64,000 bases of DNA, from positions 38,429-102,428 of the forward strand of contig JBCFBK010000016.1 in assembly GCA_038562555.1 (NCBI GenBank), in the 5' to 3' direction. The notes below the pieces were generated by a model. The model did not search any database. It saw only the letters and a list, made by a program, of their open reading frames with translations, and was not told the DNA's origin. The first letter of the stretch is position 1. The number at the start of each line of letters is the position of its first letter. The position numbers and the translations under genes were made by a program. The DNA comes from JBCFBK01 sp038562555. Its GTDB lineage: Bacteria > Bacteroidota > Bacteroidia > Bacteroidales > Prolixibacteraceae. Of this stretch, positions 36,118 through 44,800 are shown one piece after another.

Positions 36118-37158
36118 ATGAAAGCTTTTTTTTATTATATCCTTTTTTGGGGAGTTATTGCTTTCTTCGTTTCATGCAAAGAAAACAGGTTAAAAATAAT
36201 TAAGCAATTTCCCCAAGCTCATTCTTTACATGGGAATCGTATAGATGAAGGTTTTGTATTTAAAGCCGGGCAGATTGATATATTCGATTCATTGCTAATT
36301 GTTACGAGTACACCTGGAACAACGAAATGTATTCATATATACAACAAAAATAATTTTGAACATATCATTTCCTTAGGAGAAGTTGGACGTGGTCCAAATG
36401 AAATAAGCAGTCCGGGTTTGGCTTGTGTCGATAAAAAAAGCGGGATAATATGGTTTAGGGATATGGGACATCAGAAGATGTGGAAATTTAGCATTTCAGA
36501 TATTTTAGTTAGAAATGAGTATAAACCAACTTATTCTATTCCATTACCACCCGATAATTTTTTTATCCAATTTGAATGTGATCATCCTGAAATATTTTCT
36601 TTTGCAGCAGTAGACAAAAATGTTTTAATTTCTTACTTTAATCATAGAGGTGAAATAGTCGACACGTTATCTGTTCCTGATAAACTTCAAATATATAGTA
36701 AGATTGATGATGAATCACGGAAATTTACTTCAAATTACATGTATGCAGATCATCCTATAAAAAAAATTCATGCAATAGCTTATCGCTTTGCCGATGTTTT
36801 TGCAATCGTAGATGATAGGGGAAAAGTAATTTCAGCAGTACATGGACCAGATAATATTCTCCAGGACCCGGATTACAGCAAAATTGATCAAGTACTTACC
36901 ACATCCGACATTCGATCAGATAACGAATATATATACTGCATGTATTCAGGAGAGAAACGAATGGAAACAAAAGGAGGAGAACTTACTCCAAATTATGCAA
37001 AAAAGATTCTTGTATATAATTGGGAAGGGAATCCGGTTGCAGTACTTAACCTGGAATACCCCCTCGTTTCATTCGATGTAGATTCACAAAATAATCTTCT
37101 CTATACTTTTTGTCCTGAAACCGGGGGAATTGTCTATTATCAAGTGCCAACTTTCTGA
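36118..37158 (+). CDS. BF3164-like six-bladed propeller lipoprotein
   Basis: The protein has 346 residues from ATG at 36118, with a lipobox (IAFFVSC). Repeated blade strands are visible: IDIFDSLLIVTS, GEVGRGPNEISSPGLACVD, DKNVLISYFNHRGEIVDTL, FAIVDDRGKVISAVHGPDN and KKILVYNWEGNPVAVLNLEYPL, ending ETGGIVYYQVPTF. The GRGPNE loop and VYNWEGNP-type last blade are hallmarks of the TolB-like BF3164 family. The protein is anchored in the envelope and presumably binds a ligand; none is known. It starts 129 bp after peptide 1 and is followed by the CxxC gene after 12 bp. A broken copy of its C-terminus lies at 37730. Confidence 0.85.
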   Translation: MKAFFYYILFWGVIAFFVSCKENRLKIIKQFPQAHSLHGNRIDEGFVFKAGQIDIFDSLLIVTSTPGTTKCIHIYNKNNFEHIISLGEVGRGPNEISSPGLACVDKKSGIIWFRDMGHQKMWKFSISDILVRNEYKPTYSIPLPPDNFFIQFECDHPEIFSFAAVDKNVLISYFNHRGEIVDTLSVPDKLQIYSKIDDESRKFTSNYMYADHPIKKIHAIAYRFADVFAIVDDRGKVISAVHGPDNILQDPDYSKIDQVLTTSDIRSDNEYIYCMYSGEKRMETKGGELTPNYAKKILVYNWEGNPVAVLNLEYPLVSFDVDSQNNLLYTFCPETGGIVYYQVPTF

Positions 37159-37170
37159 AATAGTTTTGTC

Positions 37171-37719
37171 ATGAGGATGACTAGATATTTACTTATAGGA
37201 TTAGTAATTGTTATCAGTTGCACGATTAAGAATAATAGTCCTGAATATAAACGGAATGAAGAAATAGTTCGATATTGGTATAATCGAGAAATTATTATAC
37301 CAGATTCACTTATATTATTGAAGAACAAGCAAATATGTCAATCGTATAAATTAAGAGATACAAGCGAAAACAAAATCATTGCTTTGGTATCAGGTGATTG
37401 CCAAATGTGTGTTCAGGAAATAAGAAACTGGATTCCGTTTTTTAAAAAGATGAAAGAAAATAAAATATCAAACCGCTTGTTTTTTGTTATAGAAAATATT
37501 GATATTGAATATTTTAAAAAAATGTATTCTGAAGATCTGCCTTCTGATTTTGAATTTTATATTGATAAAAAAGGTAAGTTTTCGAGTATAAATCATTTCC
37601 CTCAAGAAAACATGTATAAAACAGTATTGCTGGATCGTAGTAATAAAATAAAACTTATAGGTTCTCCGGTATCAAATAAACAATTTTGGAACCTTTATTT
37701 TGATAATCTCAAAAAATGA
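37171..37719 (+). CDS. Envelope thioredoxin/redoxin-like lipoprotein with CxxC
   Basis: The protein has 182 residues and an N-terminal lipoprotein signal (MRMTRYLLIGLVIVISCTIK). The core ALVSGDCQMCVQEIRNWIPFF puts a CxxC pair at the start of a helix, as in thioredoxin folds, followed by NRLFFVIENIDIEYF, DFEFYIDKKGKFSSIN and KTVLLDRSNKIKLIGSP. It resembles TlpA/redoxin-type thiol proteins of the Bacteroidota periplasm. Such a protein could reduce or rearrange disulfides of the Cys-rich peptide encoded upstream. Its sequence is very AT-rich. A functional equivalent is at 56399. Confidence 0.75.
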   Translation: MRMTRYLLIGLVIVISCTIKNNSPEYKRNEEIVRYWYNREIIIPDSLILLKNKQICQSYKLRDTSENKIIALVSGDCQMCVQEIRNWIPFFKKMKENKISNRLFFVIENIDIEYFKKMYSEDLPSDFEFYIDKKGKFSSINHFPQENMYKTVLLDRSNKIKLIGSPVSNKQFWNLYFDNLKK

Positions 37720-37729
37720 AACTAAACAA

Positions 37730-37912
37730 AATGAGAGAATTTCAATCATCCCCAATAAACTTCATATTTATAACTGGAAAAGGAAACCTGTTGCCAAAAT
37801 TGACCTTGAATACTCAGCAACAATATTTGATATCTATTTTGAAAATAATCGAATAATACCTTTTCCCCCGGAAACCGGGGGTATTGTCTATTATGATTTA
37901 CCACAATTTTAA
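37730..37912 (+). pseudogene. C-terminal fragment of a BF3164-like propeller
   Basis: The frame reads LHIYNWKRKPVAKIDLEYSA and PPETGGIVYYDLPQF, matching the last blade of the protein at 36118 (VYNWEGNPVAVLNLEYPL, PETGGIVYYQVPTF). About 60 residues remain and there is no start or signal peptide of its own. It is a remnant of a tandem duplicate left after the CxxC gene. Confidence 0.8.
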
Positions 37913-37924
37913 TCCAAGATAAGC

Positions 37925-38494
37925 ATGAAAATGGATTATATGTTTATTATTTCACTGGCTATTAGTTTTTCGTTGGCTGTGGCGACCACCAATAAGGCAA
38001 TATCCCAGACAGTTAACGAGACTGATGAATTAGCAGAAATTGTAAAGAAAAAGATCAAACACGATGCAATTGAACAAGATAGTAATCTTATTTTGTTTAC
38101 GATGCCGCTTTATGTGAATGAAAACAGTTTGAAGCGGAAAGATCCAAGGAAAATGCCAGACATTGACCATTTTGTAAAAAGTACCAGGTTTTGCTATTCA
38201 AAAGGGTTTAATCTCAGATTCTACGTGCTGAGCTCAAAAAAGTATCATAACGATGCCAGATTGGAAATTTACAGGAGTGGGAAATTCGATAAAATCCCCG
38301 ATGTAATTAATCAAGCGGAGGTGAAGTTTTTTCACGAGGTTATTGATCCTTCAGCAGACTTGGATGTCAGCTGGTTTGACTATCCGCTCCGGTACCCTGA
38401 AGAGTTCAAGTTGCTCTTTTCTCTTACCCGGAAAGAAGCAGGATGCGCTGTCGTTATCGTGACAGTTTATCCACAAAAGAAAAGAACTGATTAA
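37925..38494 (+). CDS. Secreted protein of unknown function, C-terminus probably frameshifted
   Basis: This 189-residue protein has a signal peptide-like N-terminus (MDYMFIISLAISFSLAVATT). The rest is mixed alpha/beta with no recognised family: NLILFTMPLYVNENSL, STRFCYSKGFNLRFYVLSS, DVSWFDYPLRYPEEFKLLF. The frame ends VYPQKKRTD. Shifting by one base in the A-rich run near 38480 continues a protein-like frame (LINPNAHLWINYDAKKIRQA, VHEYLSWPEGQHGLKRGL) to a stop at 38601-38603. The ancestral protein was therefore probably about 225 residues, and this copy may be broken. It sits between the peptide 1 cassette and the transglutaminase-like array. Confidence 0.6.
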   Translation: MKMDYMFIISLAISFSLAVATTNKAISQTVNETDELAEIVKKKIKHDAIEQDSNLILFTMPLYVNENSLKRKDPRKMPDIDHFVKSTRFCYSKGFNLRFYVLSSKKYHNDARLEIYRSGKFDKIPDVINQAEVKFFHEVIDPSADLDVSWFDYPLRYPEEFKLLFSLTRKEAGCAVVIVTVYPQKKRTD

Positions 38495-38737
38495 TCCAAA
38501 TGCTCACTTGTGGATCAATTATGATGCGAAGAAGATCCGGCAGGCAGTTCATGAATATCTATCGTGGCCAGAAGGGCAACATGGTTTAAAAAGAGGACTT
38601 TAATGATAAAATCCCGGAAAGCCTTGAATAGAGAGCATTACAGCCTTATAACGTATGATGAGTAAGAGTGGAACGAAGGTGAGACCAAGCTGAGGTAAGG
38701 AAAATAGATGATCTTGAAGATATGAATTCGTTATATC

Positions 38738-40633
38738 ATGAAACTTTTACCTTTCATTTTTCTGATTTTACTCCTGTTCTCCTGCGGAAAGCATGACCCT
38801 GCCCAGGAAAAATTCCAGGAAGTTATTCAGCATTACCAGTCTGTAAGTCCTGAAAAGCTGGAGGCGGCAAATTATATCCTTTCAAATATGGGACACTGGA
38901 CCCATACGAAAGGACATGAAGTATTCGAACCTGCATTTAACAGCGCAATCAAAGCATTAAATGCAGGACTTGATGCTTATCAGGCAGCAGATGTCTTCAA
39001 TGAAAGGATGGACAGCATATCCATTTATAACAATTATAATTTGCCAATTGAACGGGATATGGATTGTATAACCGCAGATCAGTTAATCGAAAATATTGAC
39101 CTTGCTTATACGGCGTACAATCGTTTACCAGAGTCATTTAGATGTAACCATGAAGATTTCCTGCATTTTGTTCTCCCGTACAGGGCTACATTTGAGCCTG
39201 CGGATGTGGCTATTCGGAAAGAATTTTATAAAGAATTTTCGTGGGTTTATGCTGCAATGGAAAATGGTATAACAATGAAAGATTTAGTACCTGTTTTGCT
39301 TGATTCGGTAAATATTAAATTTGTTGATCAGGTAAAATACCCCGGACAATTGCCCGTGCGCCAACTAAACCGGATTCGGTTCGGTAATTGTGGCAATTCT
39401 GTTAACCTGATGATTCATATCCTTCGAAGTATAGGAATTGCTGCCTGCAAAGACTATATACCCCATTGGGGAAATCACCATTCGATGGGACATTCATGGC
39501 TTACGGTTATTGCACCGGAAGGGGAATTTGCATATGACACTGATAACAGACAATTATTGAATGACCTGTACCGGCTGGAAAACATTCCTAAAGTCTACCG
39601 TAACTGTTTTCATGTAATAAACGGAGAATCAATCAACTTTATGCATGCGCTGGATGTAACTGACCATTATAAGGACTCAAAAAATGTGGTACTGGATGTT
39701 AATTCAAACAAAAGCACTTTTGAATTATGTGTATTTAATAATGATGGTAATTGGTTTCCTGTTGCCGAGTCCGTGTCTTCCGGTAAAAAAATAATTTTCA
39801 AAAACCTTGGGCCCGATATCATTTATGGGGTGAAAAAATCTAAAGACTTAAACAGCAAAACTTCCGTATTTTATTTAACAACCGATGGAAAAGTCAAACC
39901 TCTTATTCCTGACTTTGATCAGGTGCAATCTGCAAACATCATCCGTAAATATCCGCCTTTTGTCGCTCGAAACACGGCGAAATACACCTTTATCAATTCC
40001 TTAAACGGATGCCTGGTATTCGGTGCAAATAAGAATGACCTTTCAGACGCTGAAGTTATTCATGAAATAAATCATATAAAAAGATCCAGTGTACAACTGA
40101 TCAAAACTTCCAATTCAAAAGAATACAACTACTATTTTGTTGGACGTCCCGATAATGCATGCTTATTTTTGGCTGCTTTTCATTTATTGAATGATGAGCA
40201 ACAATGGGTTAATGCCGGGTTGGAAATCAGGATCAATAACAAAAAAGTTAAGGGTAATGAGTATGATTTGACGGATGATGATCCTTTGACTTATTTTCAG
40301 GCGCATACTTTGAATGCGATTTATCATTTGCAAAAACCCGGTAAGATCCGATATTTTAGCATTCAGGCCCGTAACGATGATAATGATGTTCGTCCCGGCG
40401 ATTCCTACGAACTGTTATATTGGGACAACGGGTGGCAGTCTATTCGTAGGGAAACAGCAAAAAGAGATACTCTTTTTTATGACCTGCCTGCAAATACGGC
40501 ATTTTGGCTGCACAATCACACCAGAGGAGTTGAAGAGCATATCTTTTTGTTGGATACCTTGGGAAATCAATACTGGCCAGGGGTTTCAGCACTTAAAGAT
40601 ACGTCGGATCTCTTTAAACAATTTATAAATTAG
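38738..40633 (+). CDS. Transglutaminase-like lipoprotein, array copy 1
   Basis: The protein has 631 residues and a lipoprotein signal (LILLLFSC). The middle carries a transglutaminase/papain-like fold signature: RFGNCGNSVNLMIHILRSIG (Cys218), HHSMGHSWLTVIAP (His252) and EFAYDTDN (Asp267 or 269). The N-terminal part is helical, and the C-terminal 200 residues form beta domains with SYELLYWDNGWQSI. Length and layout agree with the three following genes, but this copy is the most divergent: it lacks the KKALELAGENR start and ends DTLGNQYWPGV rather than WW. Likely activity is peptide bond cleavage or transfer in the periplasm; the substrate is unknown. The 243-bp gap upstream contains only the frameshifted tail described at 37925. 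Confidence 0.78.
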   Translation: MKLLPFIFLILLLFSCGKHDPAQEKFQEVIQHYQSVSPEKLEAANYILSNMGHWTHTKGHEVFEPAFNSAIKALNAGLDAYQAADVFNERMDSISIYNNYNLPIERDMDCITADQLIENIDLAYTAYNRLPESFRCNHEDFLHFVLPYRATFEPADVAIRKEFYKEFSWVYAAMENGITMKDLVPVLLDSVNIKFVDQVKYPGQLPVRQLNRIRFGNCGNSVNLMIHILRSIGIAACKDYIPHWGNHHSMGHSWLTVIAPEGEFAYDTDNRQLLNDLYRLENIPKVYRNCFHVINGESINFMHALDVTDHYKDSKNVVLDVNSNKSTFELCVFNNDGNWFPVAESVSSGKKIIFKNLGPDIIYGVKKSKDLNSKTSVFYLTTDGKVKPLIPDFDQVQSANIIRKYPPFVARNTAKYTFINSLNGCLVFGANKNDLSDAEVIHEINHIKRSSVQLIKTSNSKEYNYYFVGRPDNACLFLAAFHLLNDEQQWVNAGLEIRINNKKVKGNEYDLTDDDPLTYFQAHTLNAIYHLQKPGKIRYFSIQARNDDNDVRPGDSYELLYWDNGWQSIRRETAKRDTLFYDLPANTAFWLHNHTRGVEEHIFLLDTLGNQYWPGVSALKDTSDLFKQFIN

Positions 40634-40664
40634 AGCCAGTTTAAGAGGGAGTTTAAATTTTGAG

Positions 40665-42692
40665 ATGAAACCTTTTCTCTTTTTCCAGATATTGCTCCTT
40701 TTTTTAAGCTGCGCTTGTATCAGAGAAATCCCTTCCGGGGTAAAAAAGGCACTGGAGCTTGCCGGAGAGAACCGGCAGGAACTGAAACAAGTTTTGGCGC
40801 ATTACCGGCAAAAAGAATCGGACAGCCTAAAACTGCAAGCAGCTTGTTTTCTGATTGAAAATATGCCCGGACATTTTTCATATGACAGTTCAATGCTGAA
40901 GGTTTACAGGCCCGCCTTGTTCGCTTATGATTCGTTGATCAGGTATAGGGAGGAACACCCGGAACTGGACCTGATCAGGCGGATGAATTCAATATGGCAG
41001 AATATACTTCAATCGCATAATGTCTATGCAGATATATACAGCCGCCCGGTTTGGGCAGATATTCAACATGTTTCGTCGGACTACCTGATCGCTCATGTGG
41101 ACAGGGCCTTCGAGGGTTGGCGAGGTAACCCGTACGCTGATCGTATTTCATTTTCTGACTTTTGCGAATACCTGTTACCTTACAGGAAACAGAAAGGACT
41201 TTGTCTTGAAGAATGGAGGAATAGGTTCTTCAATGATAATTTCAGCTATATCATAGAGAAATACCCCATGCCGGTACAACGACTTGTTGACAGTTTATTA
41301 TTCAGGTGCACCAGTTTTATGCATACCTATGAAATTATGCCTGACTATCCATACTTGAAACTGAGCGATTTCAGTATTTCCAAAAGGGGAGAATGCGGAA
41401 CCAAATGCTGGTTCAATTCAATGTTGTTTGCCTCCGTGGGAATTCCGGTTGCGATCGATTTTGTACCCAACTGGGGAAACCGCAACGATCGGCACCAATG
41501 GAATGTTCTGGTATATAACGGGAAAATCTACCCGTTTGAATCGTTCTGGGAAGAAGACAAATGGAAATACAGGAAGCTTTATAACAACAAGTCTTCAGAT
41601 CCGCTTTACGGCAATTTCCGGTTGGCAAAAGTATACCGGTACTGTTACCAAACCAACAGAGAAGGTCAGGCGGGCGATCCACGAATCGTTTATCGCGACA
41701 TCCCGCCGTTGTTTTTAGATATCAAAAAAAGGGACGTGTCTTCCGAATATTTCGAAACATGCGATGTCGAAGTTTTCGTTACCAATAAGCCGGAAGATAC
41801 CCGGTATGCTTATCTCTGCGTTTTTAGTGCAGCCGGTATTGTTCCGGTACAATGGGGCAAAATGGAGGGAGATAAAGCAACTTTCAAAAATATGGGGAAG
41901 GATGTTGTTTATGTACCGGCTTATTATAAAGGAGGCTCGCTCATTCCCGCCGGACAGGCATTTCACTTAACCCATAGCGGGCAAAAAGAATATTTTGAGC
42001 CGATAAGTTCAGACAAGCCTGTTACGATAAAACGAAAATACCCTGTTTTTCCGTTTAAAATGGAATGGCCTCAAACGCTGATTGGAGGTAAATTCCAGGG
42101 CGCCAACAATGCCGATTTTAGCGATGCCGTTGATCTGGTCACGATAAAAGATACTTCTGACTTTATTTTTCAAACAATTAACCTTGATCAATCAAAGCCA
42201 TACCGGTACGCCCGGTTCCTGTTCGCTAAAGGAAAGTACGGTAACCTGGCAGAAATCGGATTTTACACGCATACCGGCACCCGGACAGAAGCATTAACAG
42301 GAAATCCAATGTGTGCAGATAAGTTAGCTCCGGATATCATGAACAGGGCGTTGGACAATGATTTGTCAACCTTCATCCTGCCCTACATGCCCGGATTGAT
42401 AAGTGGTCCGGATTATCAGTGGTGGGTTGGACTTGATTTTGGGACTCCCAAAAACATAACATCCGTCGGATTTTGTCCGAGGACGGATGAGAATAATATA
42501 TTTCCGGGTCTCCATTATGAATTGCTGTATTGGGATAACGGGTGGACTTCATTAGGTATACAGAAGGCAAAGAGTAACGAATTAGTTTATCACCATGTTC
42601 CAAACAAAGCTCTTTTCATCCTGAGATGTCTTGACGAAGGACATGAAGAACGCATCTTTACGTATGAAAACGATCAGCAGGTATGGTGGTAA
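40665..42692 (+). CDS. Transglutaminase-like lipoprotein, array copy 2
   Basis: The protein has 675 residues and a lipoprotein signal (LLLFLSCAC). It begins with the array-typical SGVKKALELAGENRQELKQV and LQAACFLIENMPGHFSYDSS. Catalytic signatures are RGECGTKCWFNSMLFASVGI (Cys244), NDRHQWNVLVYNG (His277) and YPFESFWEE, where an acidic Glu takes the place of Asp. A discoidin-like beta domain follows (residues about 455-620: WWVGLDFGTPKNITSVGF), then HYELLYWDNGWTSLG and the end FTYENDQQVWW. It lies 31 bp after copy 1 and runs to within 20 bp of copy 3's start, so the genes are co-transcribed. Confidence 0.8.
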   Translation: MKPFLFFQILLLFLSCACIREIPSGVKKALELAGENRQELKQVLAHYRQKESDSLKLQAACFLIENMPGHFSYDSSMLKVYRPALFAYDSLIRYREEHPELDLIRRMNSIWQNILQSHNVYADIYSRPVWADIQHVSSDYLIAHVDRAFEGWRGNPYADRISFSDFCEYLLPYRKQKGLCLEEWRNRFFNDNFSYIIEKYPMPVQRLVDSLLFRCTSFMHTYEIMPDYPYLKLSDFSISKRGECGTKCWFNSMLFASVGIPVAIDFVPNWGNRNDRHQWNVLVYNGKIYPFESFWEEDKWKYRKLYNNKSSDPLYGNFRLAKVYRYCYQTNREGQAGDPRIVYRDIPPLFLDIKKRDVSSEYFETCDVEVFVTNKPEDTRYAYLCVFSAAGIVPVQWGKMEGDKATFKNMGKDVVYVPAYYKGGSLIPAGQAFHLTHSGQKEYFEPISSDKPVTIKRKYPVFPFKMEWPQTLIGGKFQGANNADFSDAVDLVTIKDTSDFIFQTINLDQSKPYRYARFLFAKGKYGNLAEIGFYTHTGTRTEALTGNPMCADKLAPDIMNRALDNDLSTFILPYMPGLISGPDYQWWVGLDFGTPKNITSVGFCPRTDENNIFPGLHYELLYWDNGWTSLGIQKAKSNELVYHHVPNKALFILRCLDEGHEERIFTYENDQQVWW

Positions 42693-42712
42693 GAAGGTGT
42701 TTAAACTTTGAT

Positions 42713-44716
42713 ATGAAATCTTTTCTTTTTTCCCAGATGGTGCTCTTGTTTTTAACCTATGCATGTAGCAGGGATCTCCCTTCCGGAGTAAAAAAGGCAC
42801 TGGAGCTTGCCGGAGAAAACCGGAAGGAACTGGAAAAAGTTCTGGAGCGTTACCGGCAAGACGAATCGGACAGCTTAAAACTACAAGCAGCTTGTTTTCT
42901 GATTGAAAATATGCCCGGACATTTTTCTTATGATTCAACCAATCTGGATCACTACAGGCCTGTGATCGACACGATAAATTCTATGAAAAGCAGGGGTCTT
43001 TCATTGGAAACGATAAAGGGCAAGGTGAATCCGCTGATGGATAGCCTGAGTGCAGTTTATCCCTTAACGGATGTATATTCCAAAAGAGAGGATGACCTGT
43101 CACATGTAAAATCGGGCATGCTGATCAGCAATATTGATCTGGCCTTTAAGTACTACGACCAGAACCCGTTTAAAGATAGCATTTTGTTTGAAGATTTTCT
43201 TGAATACGTTTTGCCATACCGCATTCAGAACGGTTATTGCCTGGAGAATTGGAGATCGTATTTTACTCAGCATTATTCCATTACAGATGCAAACAATGTT
43301 CATCAGCTATGCGATTCGCTGTTGTACAATTTTAACGACGTTACATTGGGATGGCGGGTTGCCGATAACTTTCCGTATATCAAACTGGACGACTACCTCA
43401 AATCGAGGGTGACTCATTGCCCCCAGAAATGCTGGTTCAATTGCCTTTTACTTCGCTCGTTCGGGATCCCGGTGGCGATCGATTTTGTTCCTGCCTGCAG
43501 GGTTCACGAGGTCGGTCACGAATGGAATACCCTGAAGTTTAAAGACGGCTTTTATCCCTTTGAGCCATTCTGGCTGGATAGTATGCGGTATTTAAAAGCC
43601 ATTTATTCCCGCCAAAGAATACATCCGGCAATTGGACCGATCCAGTTCCCCAAAGTATACAGGGAAACGTTTACCAGGAATATTTCCGAACTGTTGGAAC
43701 ATGCCCTAAAAACAGGAGAGGAGATCCCGCCTTTATTTCGTAACCCGTTTATCACGGACGTTACCGGGGAATATTTGAAAACATTCGATATCGAAACGCG
43801 TGTAGCCAACGACCTAAAAGACAACGATTACGCATATGCCTGCGTTCTGGGCAGTAACCAGACATGGGTCCCCGTTGCTTTTGGAAAAATAAAGAGGGGA
43901 AAAGCAACATTTCATTCGATGGGAACCGGGAATGTTTATTTGCCATGCATTTATAAATTCAGTTCATTGTGGCCCGTCGCCTACCCAATCCTGTTAAATG
44001 ATGACGGATCTCCTTCAATTCTTTGCCCTGATACAGTACATATCCGGAAGATCAGTGTCACGCACGTTGCTTATCCCCGCCCGGAATTAAAAGATTACAA
44101 ACAGGCATTTATAGGGGCAGCAATTGAAGCATCAAACGACCGGAATTTTGAGAGAAGAGAGGTCCTTTTTCTAATGAACAAGGCATATGAAGCCGGAACC
44201 TGGTCCATTCCTTTTAATGCAAATTCAAACTGCCGCTTTATCCGGCTTTCACTTCCCTGTAAAAAGCTTAAACTAAATGAAATTAAGTTCTTCGTAAAAG
44301 ACAAAGAGGGAGAAAAAGAGATCAAAGGCAAACTGATAAGCTCAAGTCCGGCAGATAGTATGATCTTTAGAAAAACGGTTGATGACGATTTGCTGACCGC
44401 AGCGGTATTCACATCGGTAAAAGATCAGGACGGCACGGCAAAAGGAACATGGTTTGGATATGATTTTGGGAAACCTGTCATCCCCGGCAGATTTGAATTT
44501 TACTTTGCTTTTGACGCAAACATCCGGAAAGAAGGAATTTATGAGCTCTTGTATTGGGATTTCGGGTGGAAATCGTTAGGAATCAAAGACGCTGTTTCTA
44601 CGCAGATTTCTTTTGACCATGTTCCTGAGAATGCTTTGCTAATGATAAGAATTCATGATACGGGAAAGTACAGCCGGATATTTACCTATTCGCAAGAGAG
44701 GCAGCATTGGTGGTGA
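42713..44716 (+). CDS. Transglutaminase-like lipoprotein, array copy 3
   Basis: The protein has 667 residues from ATG at 42713; the longer frame from 42683 overlaps copy 2 and has no signal peptide. The lipobox is TYAC. The first 75 residues are nearly identical to copy 2 (PSGVKKALELAGENRKELEK, LKLQAACFLIENMPGHFSYD), while the rest is much more divergent, which points to recent recombination between the two 5' ends. Catalytic signatures are THCPQKCWFNCLLLRSFGI (Cys236) and VHEVGHEWNTLKF (His269), with YPFEPFW supplying an acidic residue. The C-terminal half has GTWFGYDFGKPVIPG and YELLYWDFGWKSLG and ends YSQERQHWW. Confidence 0.8.
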   Translation: MKSFLFSQMVLLFLTYACSRDLPSGVKKALELAGENRKELEKVLERYRQDESDSLKLQAACFLIENMPGHFSYDSTNLDHYRPVIDTINSMKSRGLSLETIKGKVNPLMDSLSAVYPLTDVYSKREDDLSHVKSGMLISNIDLAFKYYDQNPFKDSILFEDFLEYVLPYRIQNGYCLENWRSYFTQHYSITDANNVHQLCDSLLYNFNDVTLGWRVADNFPYIKLDDYLKSRVTHCPQKCWFNCLLLRSFGIPVAIDFVPACRVHEVGHEWNTLKFKDGFYPFEPFWLDSMRYLKAIYSRQRIHPAIGPIQFPKVYRETFTRNISELLEHALKTGEEIPPLFRNPFITDVTGEYLKTFDIETRVANDLKDNDYAYACVLGSNQTWVPVAFGKIKRGKATFHSMGTGNVYLPCIYKFSSLWPVAYPILLNDDGSPSILCPDTVHIRKISVTHVAYPRPELKDYKQAFIGAAIEASNDRNFERREVLFLMNKAYEAGTWSIPFNANSNCRFIRLSLPCKKLKLNEIKFFVKDKEGEKEIKGKLISSSPADSMIFRKTVDDDLLTAAVFTSVKDQDGTAKGTWFGYDFGKPVIPGRFEFYFAFDANIRKEGIYELLYWDFGWKSLGIKDAVSTQISFDHVPENALLMIRIHDTGKYSRIFTYSQERQHWW

Positions 44717-44800
44717 AAGAGCTTCTGTCTTGGAGTTGAAGAAAGCCTTGCGCGGGATACTATACAAGAACTTCATCGAACCATTGAACAAGTTAGCCAA

